NCBI GenBank assembly: GCA_937892105.1
Contig: CALAUZ010000371.1
Span: forward strand, 1 to 6,110
Reading direction: 5' to 3'
Length of the DNA: 6,110 nucleotides
Source: an uncultured Fretibacterium sp.
GTDB lineage: Bacteria > Synergistota > Synergistia > Synergistales > Aminobacteriaceae
The position numbers were made by a program, and so were the translations under genes. Of this stretch, positions 1 to 4,635 are shown in pieces. Positions within the stretch are counted from its first letter, which is position 1. Each line of letters starts with the position of its first letter. The notes beneath the pieces were generated by a model. It was not told the origin of the DNA and did no database searches. It worked only from the letters and a program-made list of their open reading frames with translations.

Positions 1-2
1 TA

Positions 3-53
3 TATGCGGCCTATATGTCTGCTTATGAAGGGCGGCGCGTAAAAATAAAATAG
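3..53 (+). CDS. Possible C-terminal end of an upstream protein
   Basis: One frame is open from the window edge and closes with TAG at 51-53, giving sixteen residues (YAAYMSAYEGRRVKIK). The basic, charged ending looks like a real protein C-terminus. The neighbouring frames also give only short open stretches here, so this is weak evidence. No family can be named. It would lie about 60 bp upstream of the MATE fragment on the same strand. It could equally be chance. Confidence 0.25.
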   Translation, partial: YAAYMSAYEGRRVKIK

Positions 54-73
54 CAGAGCGTTCATGTTGCAGT

Positions 74-79
74 TATAAT
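74..79 (+). promoter_or_regulatory. Candidate -10 box upstream of the MATE fragment
   Basis: A perfect TATAAT lies in an AT-rich stretch about 37 bp before the ATG at 116. No good -35 hexamer is seen at 16-18 bp upstream (the bases there read roughly TAGCAG), so the call rests on the -10 alone and is weak. Confidence 0.25.
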
Positions 80-115
80 TTACGGCAAAAATCGCGAAAA
101 GAGCTGTATCAAACA

Positions 116-727
116 ATGATTTGCCGAGATAAAAACTACAACATGATATTACATAAGTTATTTCGGAAAGCAGAACTGTCTTACGCCGTTTCAGACTTAT
201 CAAAAGCCATAGGCCCAATTATAGACTTGATGTTTATCAGCCAGTTCATAGGGGCTGCCGGCGTAACTGTCATAGGCTATATCAGTCCCTTGTTAATGTT
301 GCTCGGTTTCATTAGCAAGACCATCGCCAATGGTTCACGTAACAAAGTATCATCGTTATTAGAAGCCGGAAAAATTGACGAGGCTAACAGCGTATTCTCC
401 GCTTCTGTTGCTCTTAGTGCAGGGATATCAATAATAGTTTCTGCCGTAATTGGAATATTCTGCTCGGAAGTTTCTATCATTCTGGGTGCGAAAGAGCCTC
501 AAATTTTCGAGATGACAAAGCTATACATATTAGGCTATCTTGTTGGAGTGCCGTTTTATGCGATAATGAGGGCTCTCACTCCTTATTTGCAGATGGACGG
601 GCAGTATGTCCCATATGTCATTCTTAAATCTCAGCCCATTCTGCATAACGTATTTCACACGGATGGGCGGCAGTATACACGGAGAAAAGCAACGCACAGC
701 GCATTATGGTGTAGGGATATGCTTTGA
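116..727 (+). pseudogene. MATE-family efflux transporter, 3'-truncated and joined to antisense integrase sequence
   Basis: MATE proteins are Na+- or H+-coupled inner-membrane antiporters of about 450 residues with twelve membrane helices that export drugs or metabolites. Residues about 22-167 look like the N-terminal third of such a protein. A first helix region around 30-46 contains IIDLMFISQFIG. It is followed by helix 2 (about 50-72), the loop with LLEAGKIDEAN (81-91) typical of the family, a helix at about 94-116, LGAKEP (123-128), a helix at about 133-156, and the DGQY segment (161-164). After about residue 170 (position 625) the reading frame crosses into antisense integrase DNA, and residues 171-203 are not MATE-like. 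The ATG at 116 or the in-frame ATG at 143 could start it; neither has a strong Shine-Dalgarno sequence. The DNA is AT-richer than the genes to the right, consistent with acquired cargo. The remainder of the gene is not in this window, so the product should be non-functional. Confidence 0.75.
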
Positions 728-1358
728 TGGCCTTCATGAGGATTGCAATGTCAGCTGGATTCGTGAATGTTGCGTAGTGCTGGGTGATACTAGGTCTGAG
801 CGCACCCAGAAGCGCGGATGTCGGGTCTGTATCTGTCCACCCGGCGGCTATGGCGAAGCGATATACCTGTCCGATAATAATCTTTACCCTTTTGGCGGTT
901 TCATCATGGCCAGTATCCTCAATTCGGCGGCAAATGTGCAGAATATTCCCTGAAGTTATGTCTCGAAGAGGGTATGTGCCTAGTGCAGGAAGTATATATT
1001 TGTTCAGACGGTAATGAATCGTCTTTAAGTAGCTGGGAGCTTTATCCTTCATTCGAATTTTGAGCCATTCGCTGGCAGCCTCTGTGAATGTCTGAGGAAC
1101 ATTCGCGGATTTCAACATGGGACTTTTGCCCTTTGCACGGTCAGTCTGAATCTCATCCCGTTTGAACCTCGCATCTTTCAGTGATAAGTCTGGGTACGAG
1201 CCTAGCGACAATTTATGCTCCTTGTTATTTTCCCAGTAACGCAGAATCCCATACCTGCGCCCGGAAGGGTCAACCCGAAGATACAGCCCCCTGTCATCAC
1301 GCACCATATAACTGGTCTTGCGCGGCTTCGCATTCTTGACTTGTAACTCTGTCAGCAT
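624..1358 (-). pseudogene. P4-type tyrosine integrase (DUF4102 arm domain), catalytic C-terminus missing
   Basis: Integrases of this family insert and excise genomic islands at tRNA 3' ends; full-length members are near 400 residues, but this frame has only 244. Residues 1-85 match the N-terminal arm-binding domain (LTELQVKNAKPRKT, then GLYLRVDPSGRRYG and LSLGSYPDLSLKDAR). Residues about 90-185 match the SAM-like core-binding domain (FTEAASEWL, LGTYPLRDIT, and IIGQVYRFAIAAGW). The catalytic domain begins near residue 198 and stops after AEWAEI (239-244). The conserved Lys, the HxxR box, the His/Trp and the Tyr nucleophile are therefore absent. The position normally holding the first catalytic Arg (TGARPGEIR in relatives) reads TAAHPCEIR, with His at 232. 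The start is well supported: AAAGGAG at 1374-1368 lies 9 nt before the ATG. The gene follows tRNA-Ala in the same orientation, the usual island arrangement. It is predicted inactive. Confidence 0.88.
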
Positions 1359-1380
1359 AGTTCATTACTCCTTTCATCGA

Positions 1381-1433
1381 GACCGTACAAATAATATTAA
1401 GACGATTTGTTTTGTACGGTTTCTTGTACGGTC
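1381..1433. repeat. ACCGTACAA repeats upstream of the integrase
   Basis: The 10-mer GACCGTACAA at 1381-1390 is the exact reverse complement of TTGTACGGTC at 1424-1433. A further copy, TTGTACGGT at 1412-1420, is in direct orientation to the latter, 12 bp apart start to start. The 1381 copy lies only 7 bp upstream of the integrase Shine-Dalgarno sequence, so a bound protein would cover the promoter or early transcribed region. In related islands such spacer repeats are arm-type integrase sites, excisionase sites or autoregulatory operators. Which applies here is inference. Confidence 0.6.
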
Positions 1434-1462
1434 TTATATAGGCTTGTGGCGGTTTATATAGG
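1434..1462. repeat. Direct repeat TTATATAGG, two copies
   Basis: TTATATAGG occurs at 1434-1442 and again at 1454-1462, 20 bp apart, roughly two helical turns and hence on the same DNA face. It directly abuts the ACCGTACAA repeat cluster, between the tRNA terminator and the integrase. This suggests a second set of protein-binding sites in the attachment region. Confidence 0.5.
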
Positions 1463-1484
1463 TTTTTATCTGAGTAATGATAAC

Positions 1485-1506
1485 AAAAAAGCCGCCTTGT
1501 GAGCGG
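1485..1506 (-). terminator. Rho-independent-type terminator downstream of tRNA-Ala
   Basis: Read on the minus strand, CCGC (1506-1503), a 7-nt loop and GCGG (1495-1492) form a short GC stem. It is followed by one C and then six T residues (1490-1485). It lies 37 bp past the tRNA CCA end. On the plus strand the same stem is followed by ATTTTT, so it may work in both directions. The four-pair stem is short, hence moderate confidence. Confidence 0.5.
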
Positions 1507-1543
1507 ATTTTTATCTTCCAGCGGACTTTTCCGTCTTATATTC

Positions 1544-1566
1544 TGGTGGAGCTGAGGAGATTCGAA
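1544..1566 (-). other. Probable attachment site core (tRNA-Ala 3' end)
   Basis: P4-type integrases usually recombine within the T arm and 3' end of the tRNA. The last roughly 20 nt of this tRNA (T loop TTCGAAT through CCA) are the expected core. The exact crossover cannot be seen because the partner repeat at the far end of the island is not in the window. Confidence 0.4.
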
Positions 1567-1619
1567 CTCCCGGCCTCGACAATGCGAATGTCGCGCGCTC
1601 CCAACTGCGCTACAGCCCC
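1544..1619 (-). tRNA. tRNA-Ala, anticodon CGC
   Basis: On the minus strand a complete 76-nt cloverleaf is present. The acceptor stem GGGGCTG pairs with CAGCTCC, with one G-U. The D stem is GCGC/GCGC around AGTTGGGA. The anticodon stem CGACA/TGTCG carries the loop TTCGCAT, giving anticodon CGC (codon GCG, alanine). The variable loop is AGGCC, and the T arm is GGGAG-TTCGAAT-CTCCT with one G-U closing pair. The CCA end is encoded. The gene is preceded by a strong promoter and followed by a hairpin terminator. The integrase gene starts 185 bp downstream, so this tRNA is the probable insertion target of the island; the tRNA itself remains intact. Confidence 0.97.
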
Positions 1620-1637
1620 AGTTAAGCAATATCGTGT

Positions 1638-1666
1638 ATTTTATGCCCGTCCTACGTTATTGTCAA
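1638..1666 (-). promoter_or_regulatory. Sigma70-type promoter of tRNA-Ala
   Basis: On the minus strand a perfect -35 box TTGACA (1666-1661), a 17-bp spacer and a -10 box TAAAAT (1643-1638) stand directly upstream of the tRNA. The implied start leaves a 5' leader of roughly 10-15 nt before the mature tRNA end at 1619. This is the best promoter in the window. Confidence 0.82.
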
Positions 1667-1668
1667 AT

Positions 1669-1694
1669 CCCCCAGCCATCACAGAGACTGGGGG
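1669..1694 (-). terminator. Hairpin terminator downstream of pfp
   Basis: CCCCCAG (1669-1675) and CTGGGGG (1688-1694) form a perfect seven-pair stem around a 12-nt loop, 15 bp after the pfp stop codon. On the minus strand it is followed only by ATTTG, a weak U tract. Termination may therefore be partial, or the hairpin may mainly protect the mRNA 3' end. The following TTGACA is the tRNA -35 box. Confidence 0.6.
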
Positions 1695-1709
1695 AAAGTC
1701 TTATCCTCT

Positions 1710-2942
1710 CTAGCTGTACTGCCTCTCAACTGCCCCGTGAACTTCCTTCAGTTTCGGGATATATTCCTGCCTGTAGCGTCCGAAGCATACGTCCATCTGC
1801 TCGTAGAATGACACGCTCTCAAGCCCAACAAACCTCTGCGTAATCGCCTCGCTCGTAGGCATGTAGCGTATCTCGCCGTCAAACATCTTCACGACAGTTA
1901 CTCCGCTGACTCCCTGCTCAAGCAATATTACCGCCGCAGCTCCTATCTGCTTTCCGAAGTTGACATCGTATGCCGACGTTGAACCGCTCCTGACGATATG
2001 GCTTGGGATTACTTCACGGATTTCGGGGATCTCGAACACTCCGGGAACAAACATTTCAGAAGTCTTCATGAACTGCTTGATTTCAGGATCCTGCCTCATC
2101 ATGTCTTCAAGCGTCTCTTTCACAAACCTTCCAGCTCCCGCAAGTCTCGGGTGTCCAAACGAGTCTGTCTTAGCTCCGCCGCCGTCTGAGAATAACTGTC
2201 CATCTTTGCCCCTTACGCCTTCAGCAACAACAATCGTGTATGTTCCAGCGTGAACGTCAGAGTTCAGGATACGGCGAATGTAGTAGTGTTTCAGGTGAGC
2301 ATACACAGCGTCGAAGTCTACTGGTACTTCAGGAATGAGTATGCAGTCAGCGTCCGCCGCAATTCCGCCCCTGAATGCCGTATGTCCGGCGTAACGCCCG
2401 AATACCTCGATGACCATTATACGGTTATGGGTTGTGCCGGTGGTCTTGAGGTCGTCAACGATGTTAGCAATTTTGTTAATGGCAGAGTCGCCGCCGACTG
2501 AGTAGGTCTGGAGGTCTAAATCCATTGTCTTGGGGGCATGTACGCAGGGTATCCCGTGTTCTGAAAGGTCAACAACAACGCTTCCCGTATCATCACCGCC
2601 GGAAATTACAAGTCCGTCAATGTTGTGTTTGCGCAGACCCATCATTATTCTGTCATACTTTTCGGGGTCGTTAATCTTCGAGATTTTTACGCGGCTGTGT
2701 CCTGCGTCGCTTCCCGCAAACTGTGATGTGATATGGTCTGTACGTTCCTCGTCAAGTTCAACGAGATGGTCGAAATTCACGAGGTTGTAGAGGCCCGCGT
2801 AACCGTTGGGGATCGTGTATGTTCTCATTCCTCGCATGAGAGCTGTCCTTGCTGCACCGCGTATTACGGCATTGAGACCGCCGCAGTCTCCTCCCGATGT
2901 GATTATGCCGATGTTCTTCATTTTTCTCTTGTCTTCACTCAA
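1710..2942 (-). CDS. pfp: 6-phosphofructokinase, probably pyrophosphate-dependent
   Basis: This cytoplasmic glycolytic enzyme phosphorylates fructose 6-phosphate at C1. The 410-residue protein has the PFK fold: TSGGDCGGLNAVIRG (15-29) is the donor-binding loop, and GGDDT (115-119) and PKTMDLD (137-143) form the donor and catalytic region. FGRYAGH (181-187) holds the Arg/Gly substrate loop, and PEVP (204-207) supplies the sugar-phosphate Glu. In ATP enzymes the residues matching E. coli Gly104 and Gly124 are glycines. Here they are Asp118 and Lys138, the pair established as diagnostic of PPi use. Catalytic Asp141 is kept. The usual TIDND reads TMDLD, so the middle Asn is Leu. The start is TTG at 2942, chosen because AAAGGAG lies 10 nt before it; the in-frame ATG at 2921 has no comparable site. 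The gene lies 79 bp after the nitroreductase gene on the same strand. The PFK call is firm; donor preference is inferred. Confidence 0.93.
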   Translation of the reverse strand: MSEDKRKMKNIGIITSGGDCGGLNAVIRGAARTALMRGMRTYTIPNGYAGLYNLVNFDHLVELDEERTDHITSQFAGSDAGHSRVKISKINDPEKYDRIMMGLRKHNIDGLVISGGDDTGSVVVDLSEHGIPCVHAPKTMDLDLQTYSVGGDSAINKIANIVDDLKTTGTTHNRIMVIEVFGRYAGHTAFRGGIAADADCILIPEVPVDFDAVYAHLKHYYIRRILNSDVHAGTYTIVVAEGVRGKDGQLFSDGGGAKTDSFGHPRLAGAGRFVKETLEDMMRQDPEIKQFMKTSEMFVPGVFEIPEIREVIPSHIVRSGSTSAYDVNFGKQIGAAAVILLEQGVSGVTVVKMFDGEIRYMPTSEAITQRFVGLESVSFYEQMDVCFGRYRQEYIPKLKEVHGAVERQYS

Positions 2943-2952
2943 AGCAAAAACT

Positions 2953-2959
2953 CTCCTTT
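2953..2959 (-). promoter_or_regulatory. Shine-Dalgarno site selecting a TTG start for pfp
   Basis: AAAGGAG on the minus strand lies 10 nt upstream of the TTG at 2942 and over 30 nt upstream of the ATG at 2921. The spacing favours the TTG start, adding seven residues (MSEDKRK) before MKNIGIITSGGD. Confidence 0.65.
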
Positions 2960-2983
2960 GTATTGATGTATTATGGTACTGAA

Positions 2984-2989
2984 ATTATA
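2984..2989 (-). promoter_or_regulatory. Candidate -10 box of a pfp promoter
   Basis: TATAAT reads on the minus strand in the AT-rich 79-bp gap between the nitroreductase gene and pfp. It would give a leader of about 35 nt. A TTGTTT lies upstream but only 14 bp away, a poor -35 spacing, so this is tentative. pfp could also be read through from the nitroreductase gene, since no terminator hairpin is visible in the gap. Confidence 0.3.
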
Positions 2990-3021
2990 TATTAACTCTA
3001 AACAAACAACGTAACAAATTT

Positions 3022-3594
3022 TTATTTTTCCACTCTAACCATAAGAGAAATATTTTCCTTCTCTTTCGTGTCAGGTTCTTCCTCAATATTTCCGAACACC
3101 ATCTGCGCAAGAAGCACCCATTCATCGGGAACACCAAAGAGCTTGCGCACAGCCTTATCTATTACAGAATTGTAGTACTGTATGTTAGCTCCCGCATTGA
3201 GTTCAAGCAGTGCAGTCCATATTGTGATCTGAAGCATTCCATTCGCCTGATTTGCCAACAATGGGAAATAGGGTGCGTATGACTGGAACTTCTCCTGCAT
3301 TTCTTTGATCACCGAGCTGTCGTAAAAGTAAAGTATCGTACCGCGAGCCTTCTTGGAACCGTCGATTTTTACGCGTGGAACTTTGCCGCCGAATATGTCA
3401 TCTATAGCGTTCCACAGTGCTTTATGCTTCTCTCCAAGCGCAATAATTACCCTCTGGCTTCTCATGCTGAAAGCCTCAGGAACAAGCTCCGTAATCTCAG
3501 TAACTAGATTGACAATCTCATCATCACTTGCCGCTAGATTATTCCCAAGCTGATACACCGAACGCCTCTTCTTCAATGCTTCAAGAATTTTCAT
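3022..3594 (-). CDS. Nitroreductase-family protein, Frm2/CinD-like
   Basis: This is a 190-residue cytoplasmic flavoprotein of the nitroreductase superfamily, expected to bind FMN as a homodimer and reduce nitro or quinone compounds with NAD(P)H. It begins with KKRRSVYQLG (8-17), matching the RRS/T(I/V)Y start that contacts FMN phosphate. It has PEAFSMRSQRVIIALGEKHKALW, equivalent to the family's SxFNSQxxRxVVLLGxxHxxLW region. It also has NGMLQITIWTALLELNAGANIQYYN, equivalent to the SGMAQFAVWTALxxLGLGAxLQHYN segment of the Frm2/CinD branch, then VPDEWVLLAQMVFG. The usual Asn of the first flavin motif appears replaced (FSMRSQ for FNSQ). AAAGGAAG lies 8 nt before the ATG. Yeast Frm2 is tied to lipid signalling and lactococcal CinD to copper and oxidative stress; the physiological substrate here is unknown. 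It is followed on the same strand by pfp and is divergent from glpFK. Confidence 0.85.
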   Translation of the reverse strand: MKILEALKKRRSVYQLGNNLAASDDEIVNLVTEITELVPEAFSMRSQRVIIALGEKHKALWNAIDDIFGGKVPRVKIDGSKKARGTILYFYDSSVIKEMQEKFQSYAPYFPLLANQANGMLQITIWTALLELNAGANIQYYNSVIDKAVRKLFGVPDEWVLLAQMVFGNIEEEPDTKEKENISLMVRVEK

Positions 3595-3643
3595 GTATCA
3601 GTCTTCCTTTCTGTAATTCGATTATTAAACCGTAAAATTTCTC

Positions 3644-3678
3644 ATTGATACTGTAGAATAATACACTAAAATATCAAT
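3644..3678. promoter_or_regulatory. Inverted repeat in the nitroreductase/glpF intergenic region
   Basis: ATTGATA at 3644-3650 is mirrored by TATCAAT at 3672-3678, with 21 bp between, so the centres are about 28 bp apart. A further partial copy (ATCA) follows the second arm. The pair lies 50-85 bp upstream of the nitroreductase start and is a plausible regulator site. No regulator gene is present nearby, and in AT-rich DNA such repeats can arise by chance. Confidence 0.3.
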
Positions 3679-3703
3679 ATCATCACTCAAATTTTTTCGA
3701 CTG

Positions 3704-3709
3704 CATAAT
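3704..3709 (+). promoter_or_regulatory. Candidate -10 box of the glpFK promoter
   Basis: CATAAT in the sequence CTGCATAATTATCC is the most promoter-like hexamer on the plus strand of the intergenic region. The -35 match is poor. Transcription from here would give a leader of roughly 110 nt before the glpF ATG, containing the foldable segment at 3740-3782. Confidence 0.25.
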
Positions 3710-3739
3710 TATCCGCAAGGCTATTTTCTTCACAGCTTC

Positions 3740-3782
3740 CTGCGGGGGCAACTGTGCCTGAAATACCTTAAAGGTTGCGCAG
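3740..3782 (+). promoter_or_regulatory. Possible structured leader upstream of glpF
   Basis: CTGCG (3740-3744) can pair with CGCAG (3778-3782), and CAACT (3749-3753) with GGTTG (3773-3777), the last pair being G-U. This makes a two-part helix with a four-G bulge (3745-3748) and a 19-nt loop. The alternative 11-bp palindrome ACCTTAAAGGT (3765-3775) overlaps one strand of the helix. No U tract follows, so it is not a simple terminator. Its function as an RNA switch, protein-binding site or DNA operator is unproved. Confidence 0.3.
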
Positions 3783-3807
3783 TGTATCATCAACAAAAAT
3801 TTTTCAC

Positions 3808-3813
3808 AGGAGG
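3808..3813 (+). promoter_or_regulatory. Ribosome binding site of glpF
   Basis: AGGAGG lies 13 nt before the ATG at 3827, and the overlapping GGAAG (3812-3816) lies 10 nt before it. This supports the ATG over the in-frame GTG at 3782. An in-frame TTG at 3818 sits too close to the site. Confidence 0.7.
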
Positions 3814-3826
3814 AAGATTGATAATC

Positions 3827-4579
3827 ATGTTTACACCTGGACCAATATTAGGCGAATTCTTCGGAACACTCGTACTTGTCGTGTTCGGAGATGGCAACGT
3901 GGCAAACCTCGTTCTCAAGGACTCAAAGGCTAACGGCTCAAACTGGGTTCATATTTGCTGGGGCTGGGCATGGGCAGTAGGTCTCGGAGTTTTCGCGGCA
4001 AACGCTCTCGGTTCAACACAGGCTGACCTTAACCCTGTCGTTACGGTCGCAAAGACACTGGCTGGAACATACGGCTCATGGGGCGAGGCATTCGGCGTAA
4101 TCGTAGCCCAGATGATCGGCGGTTTCTGCGGCGGCGTTGTAGTATGGCTCGCATACCTCAGCCACTGGAAGGGTTCAGACCCCAGCGCACAACTCGGAGT
4201 GTTCTGCACAGCCCCCAACAAGTCTGAGGCAGAGCGCAGTCTTCCTTGCTGCTTCCTGACAGAGGCAATCGCAACATTCTTCCTCGTTACCCTCATTATG
4301 TGCGTGTTCTCGAAGGGTGTAGCAGGTGCAGGCTTTACTCCTGGTCTTGGAACATTCTTCGTTGTCGGCATAATCTACGGTCTCGGTGCGGCACTCGGCG
4401 GCCCTACAGGTTACGCCCTCAACCCTGCAAGAGACTTATCACCCAGAATTGCACACTTCGTTCTCCCGATACCCGGAAAGAGGGATTCAGACTGGGCATA
4501 TTCATGGGTACCCGTACTTGGCCCATTAGTCGGAGCAGTCTGCGCATACTTCTTCTGCCACGCCGTAGGCATAATGTAG
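3827..4579 (+). CDS. glpF: Glycerol facilitator (aquaglyceroporin, MIP family)
   Basis: This is an inner-membrane channel of 250 residues that lets glycerol and other small neutral solutes diffuse into the cell. The protein shows the MIP duplication. Helix 1 is at about 7-30 (GEFFGTLVLVVFGDG). A Trp-rich helix 2 follows at about 41-60 (CWGWAWAVG). The first half-helix carries NPV at 69-71, then come helices at about 86-112 and 141-162. Helix 5 at about 170-190 leads to the second half-helix with NPARD at 199-203, and the last helix is at about 225-247. The Asp203 after the pore Arg202 is the established signature of glycerol-conducting rather than water-only members. The first motif is NPV rather than NPA, preceded by QADL instead of the usual GAHL. 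GlpF proteins are commonly 240-280 residues, so this one is complete. glpK follows after 56 bp with no strong terminator, indicating one operon. Confidence 0.92.
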   Translation: MFTPGPILGEFFGTLVLVVFGDGNVANLVLKDSKANGSNWVHICWGWAWAVGLGVFAANALGSTQADLNPVVTVAKTLAGTYGSWGEAFGVIVAQMIGGFCGGVVVWLAYLSHWKGSDPSAQLGVFCTAPNKSEAERSLPCCFLTEAIATFFLVTLIMCVFSKGVAGAGFTPGLGTFFVVGIIYGLGAALGGPTGYALNPARDLSPRIAHFVLPIPGKRDSDWAYSWVPVLGPLVGAVCAYFFCHAVGIM

Positions 4580-4621
4580 CATAAAACGTTCATCAAGAAG
4601 CCCCCGCGCTTTTGACACAAT

Positions 4622-4627
4622 GAGGAG
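4622..4627 (+). promoter_or_regulatory. First Shine-Dalgarno site of glpK (long form)
   Basis: GAGGAG lies 8 nt before the ATG at 4636, an ideal spacing. It would start a GlpK with a 30-residue extension. Confidence 0.6.
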
Positions 4628-4635
4628 CAATACCA

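Larger units (their letters stand above)
1..1543. mobile_element. Remnant of a genomic island integrated at tRNA-Ala
   Basis: An integrase gene immediately downstream of, and co-oriented with, a tRNA gene marks the integrase-proximal end of an integrative element. The island would extend leftwards from the tRNA 3' end, so the AT-rich MATE fragment is read as cargo. The distal attachment repeat (a copy of the tRNA 3' end) was not found in the window, so the other boundary lies beyond position 1 or has been lost. The integrase and MATE genes are both truncated at about 620-630, indicating an internal deletion or rearrangement of the island. Confidence 0.55.

Noticed and set aside
606..1014. Plus-strand open frames over the integrase region
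   Set aside because: They are antisense to the integrase, show no family resemblance, and lack convincing ribosome binding sites.
1297..1629. Minus-strand frame covering the tRNA and the integrase start
   Set aside because: It runs through the tRNA-Ala gene in protein-coding sense, and its translation is the familiar artefact of a translated tRNA (SRGREFESPQ-like).
3782..3826. GTG start extending GlpF by 15 residues
   Set aside because: The extension (MYHQQKFFTGGRLII) spans the AGGAGG site itself and is not like a GlpF N-terminus. The ATG at 3827 is correctly placed after that site.
3949..4371. A 140-codon minus-strand open frame
   Set aside because: It is antisense to glpF across its conserved channel motifs, with no family signal.
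4598..4613. Possible terminator between glpF and glpK (AAGC, 6-nt loop, GCTT, then TT)
   Set aside because: The stem has only four pairs, two of them A-T, and the T run overlaps the stem. It is too weak to separate the operon, though slight attenuation is possible.
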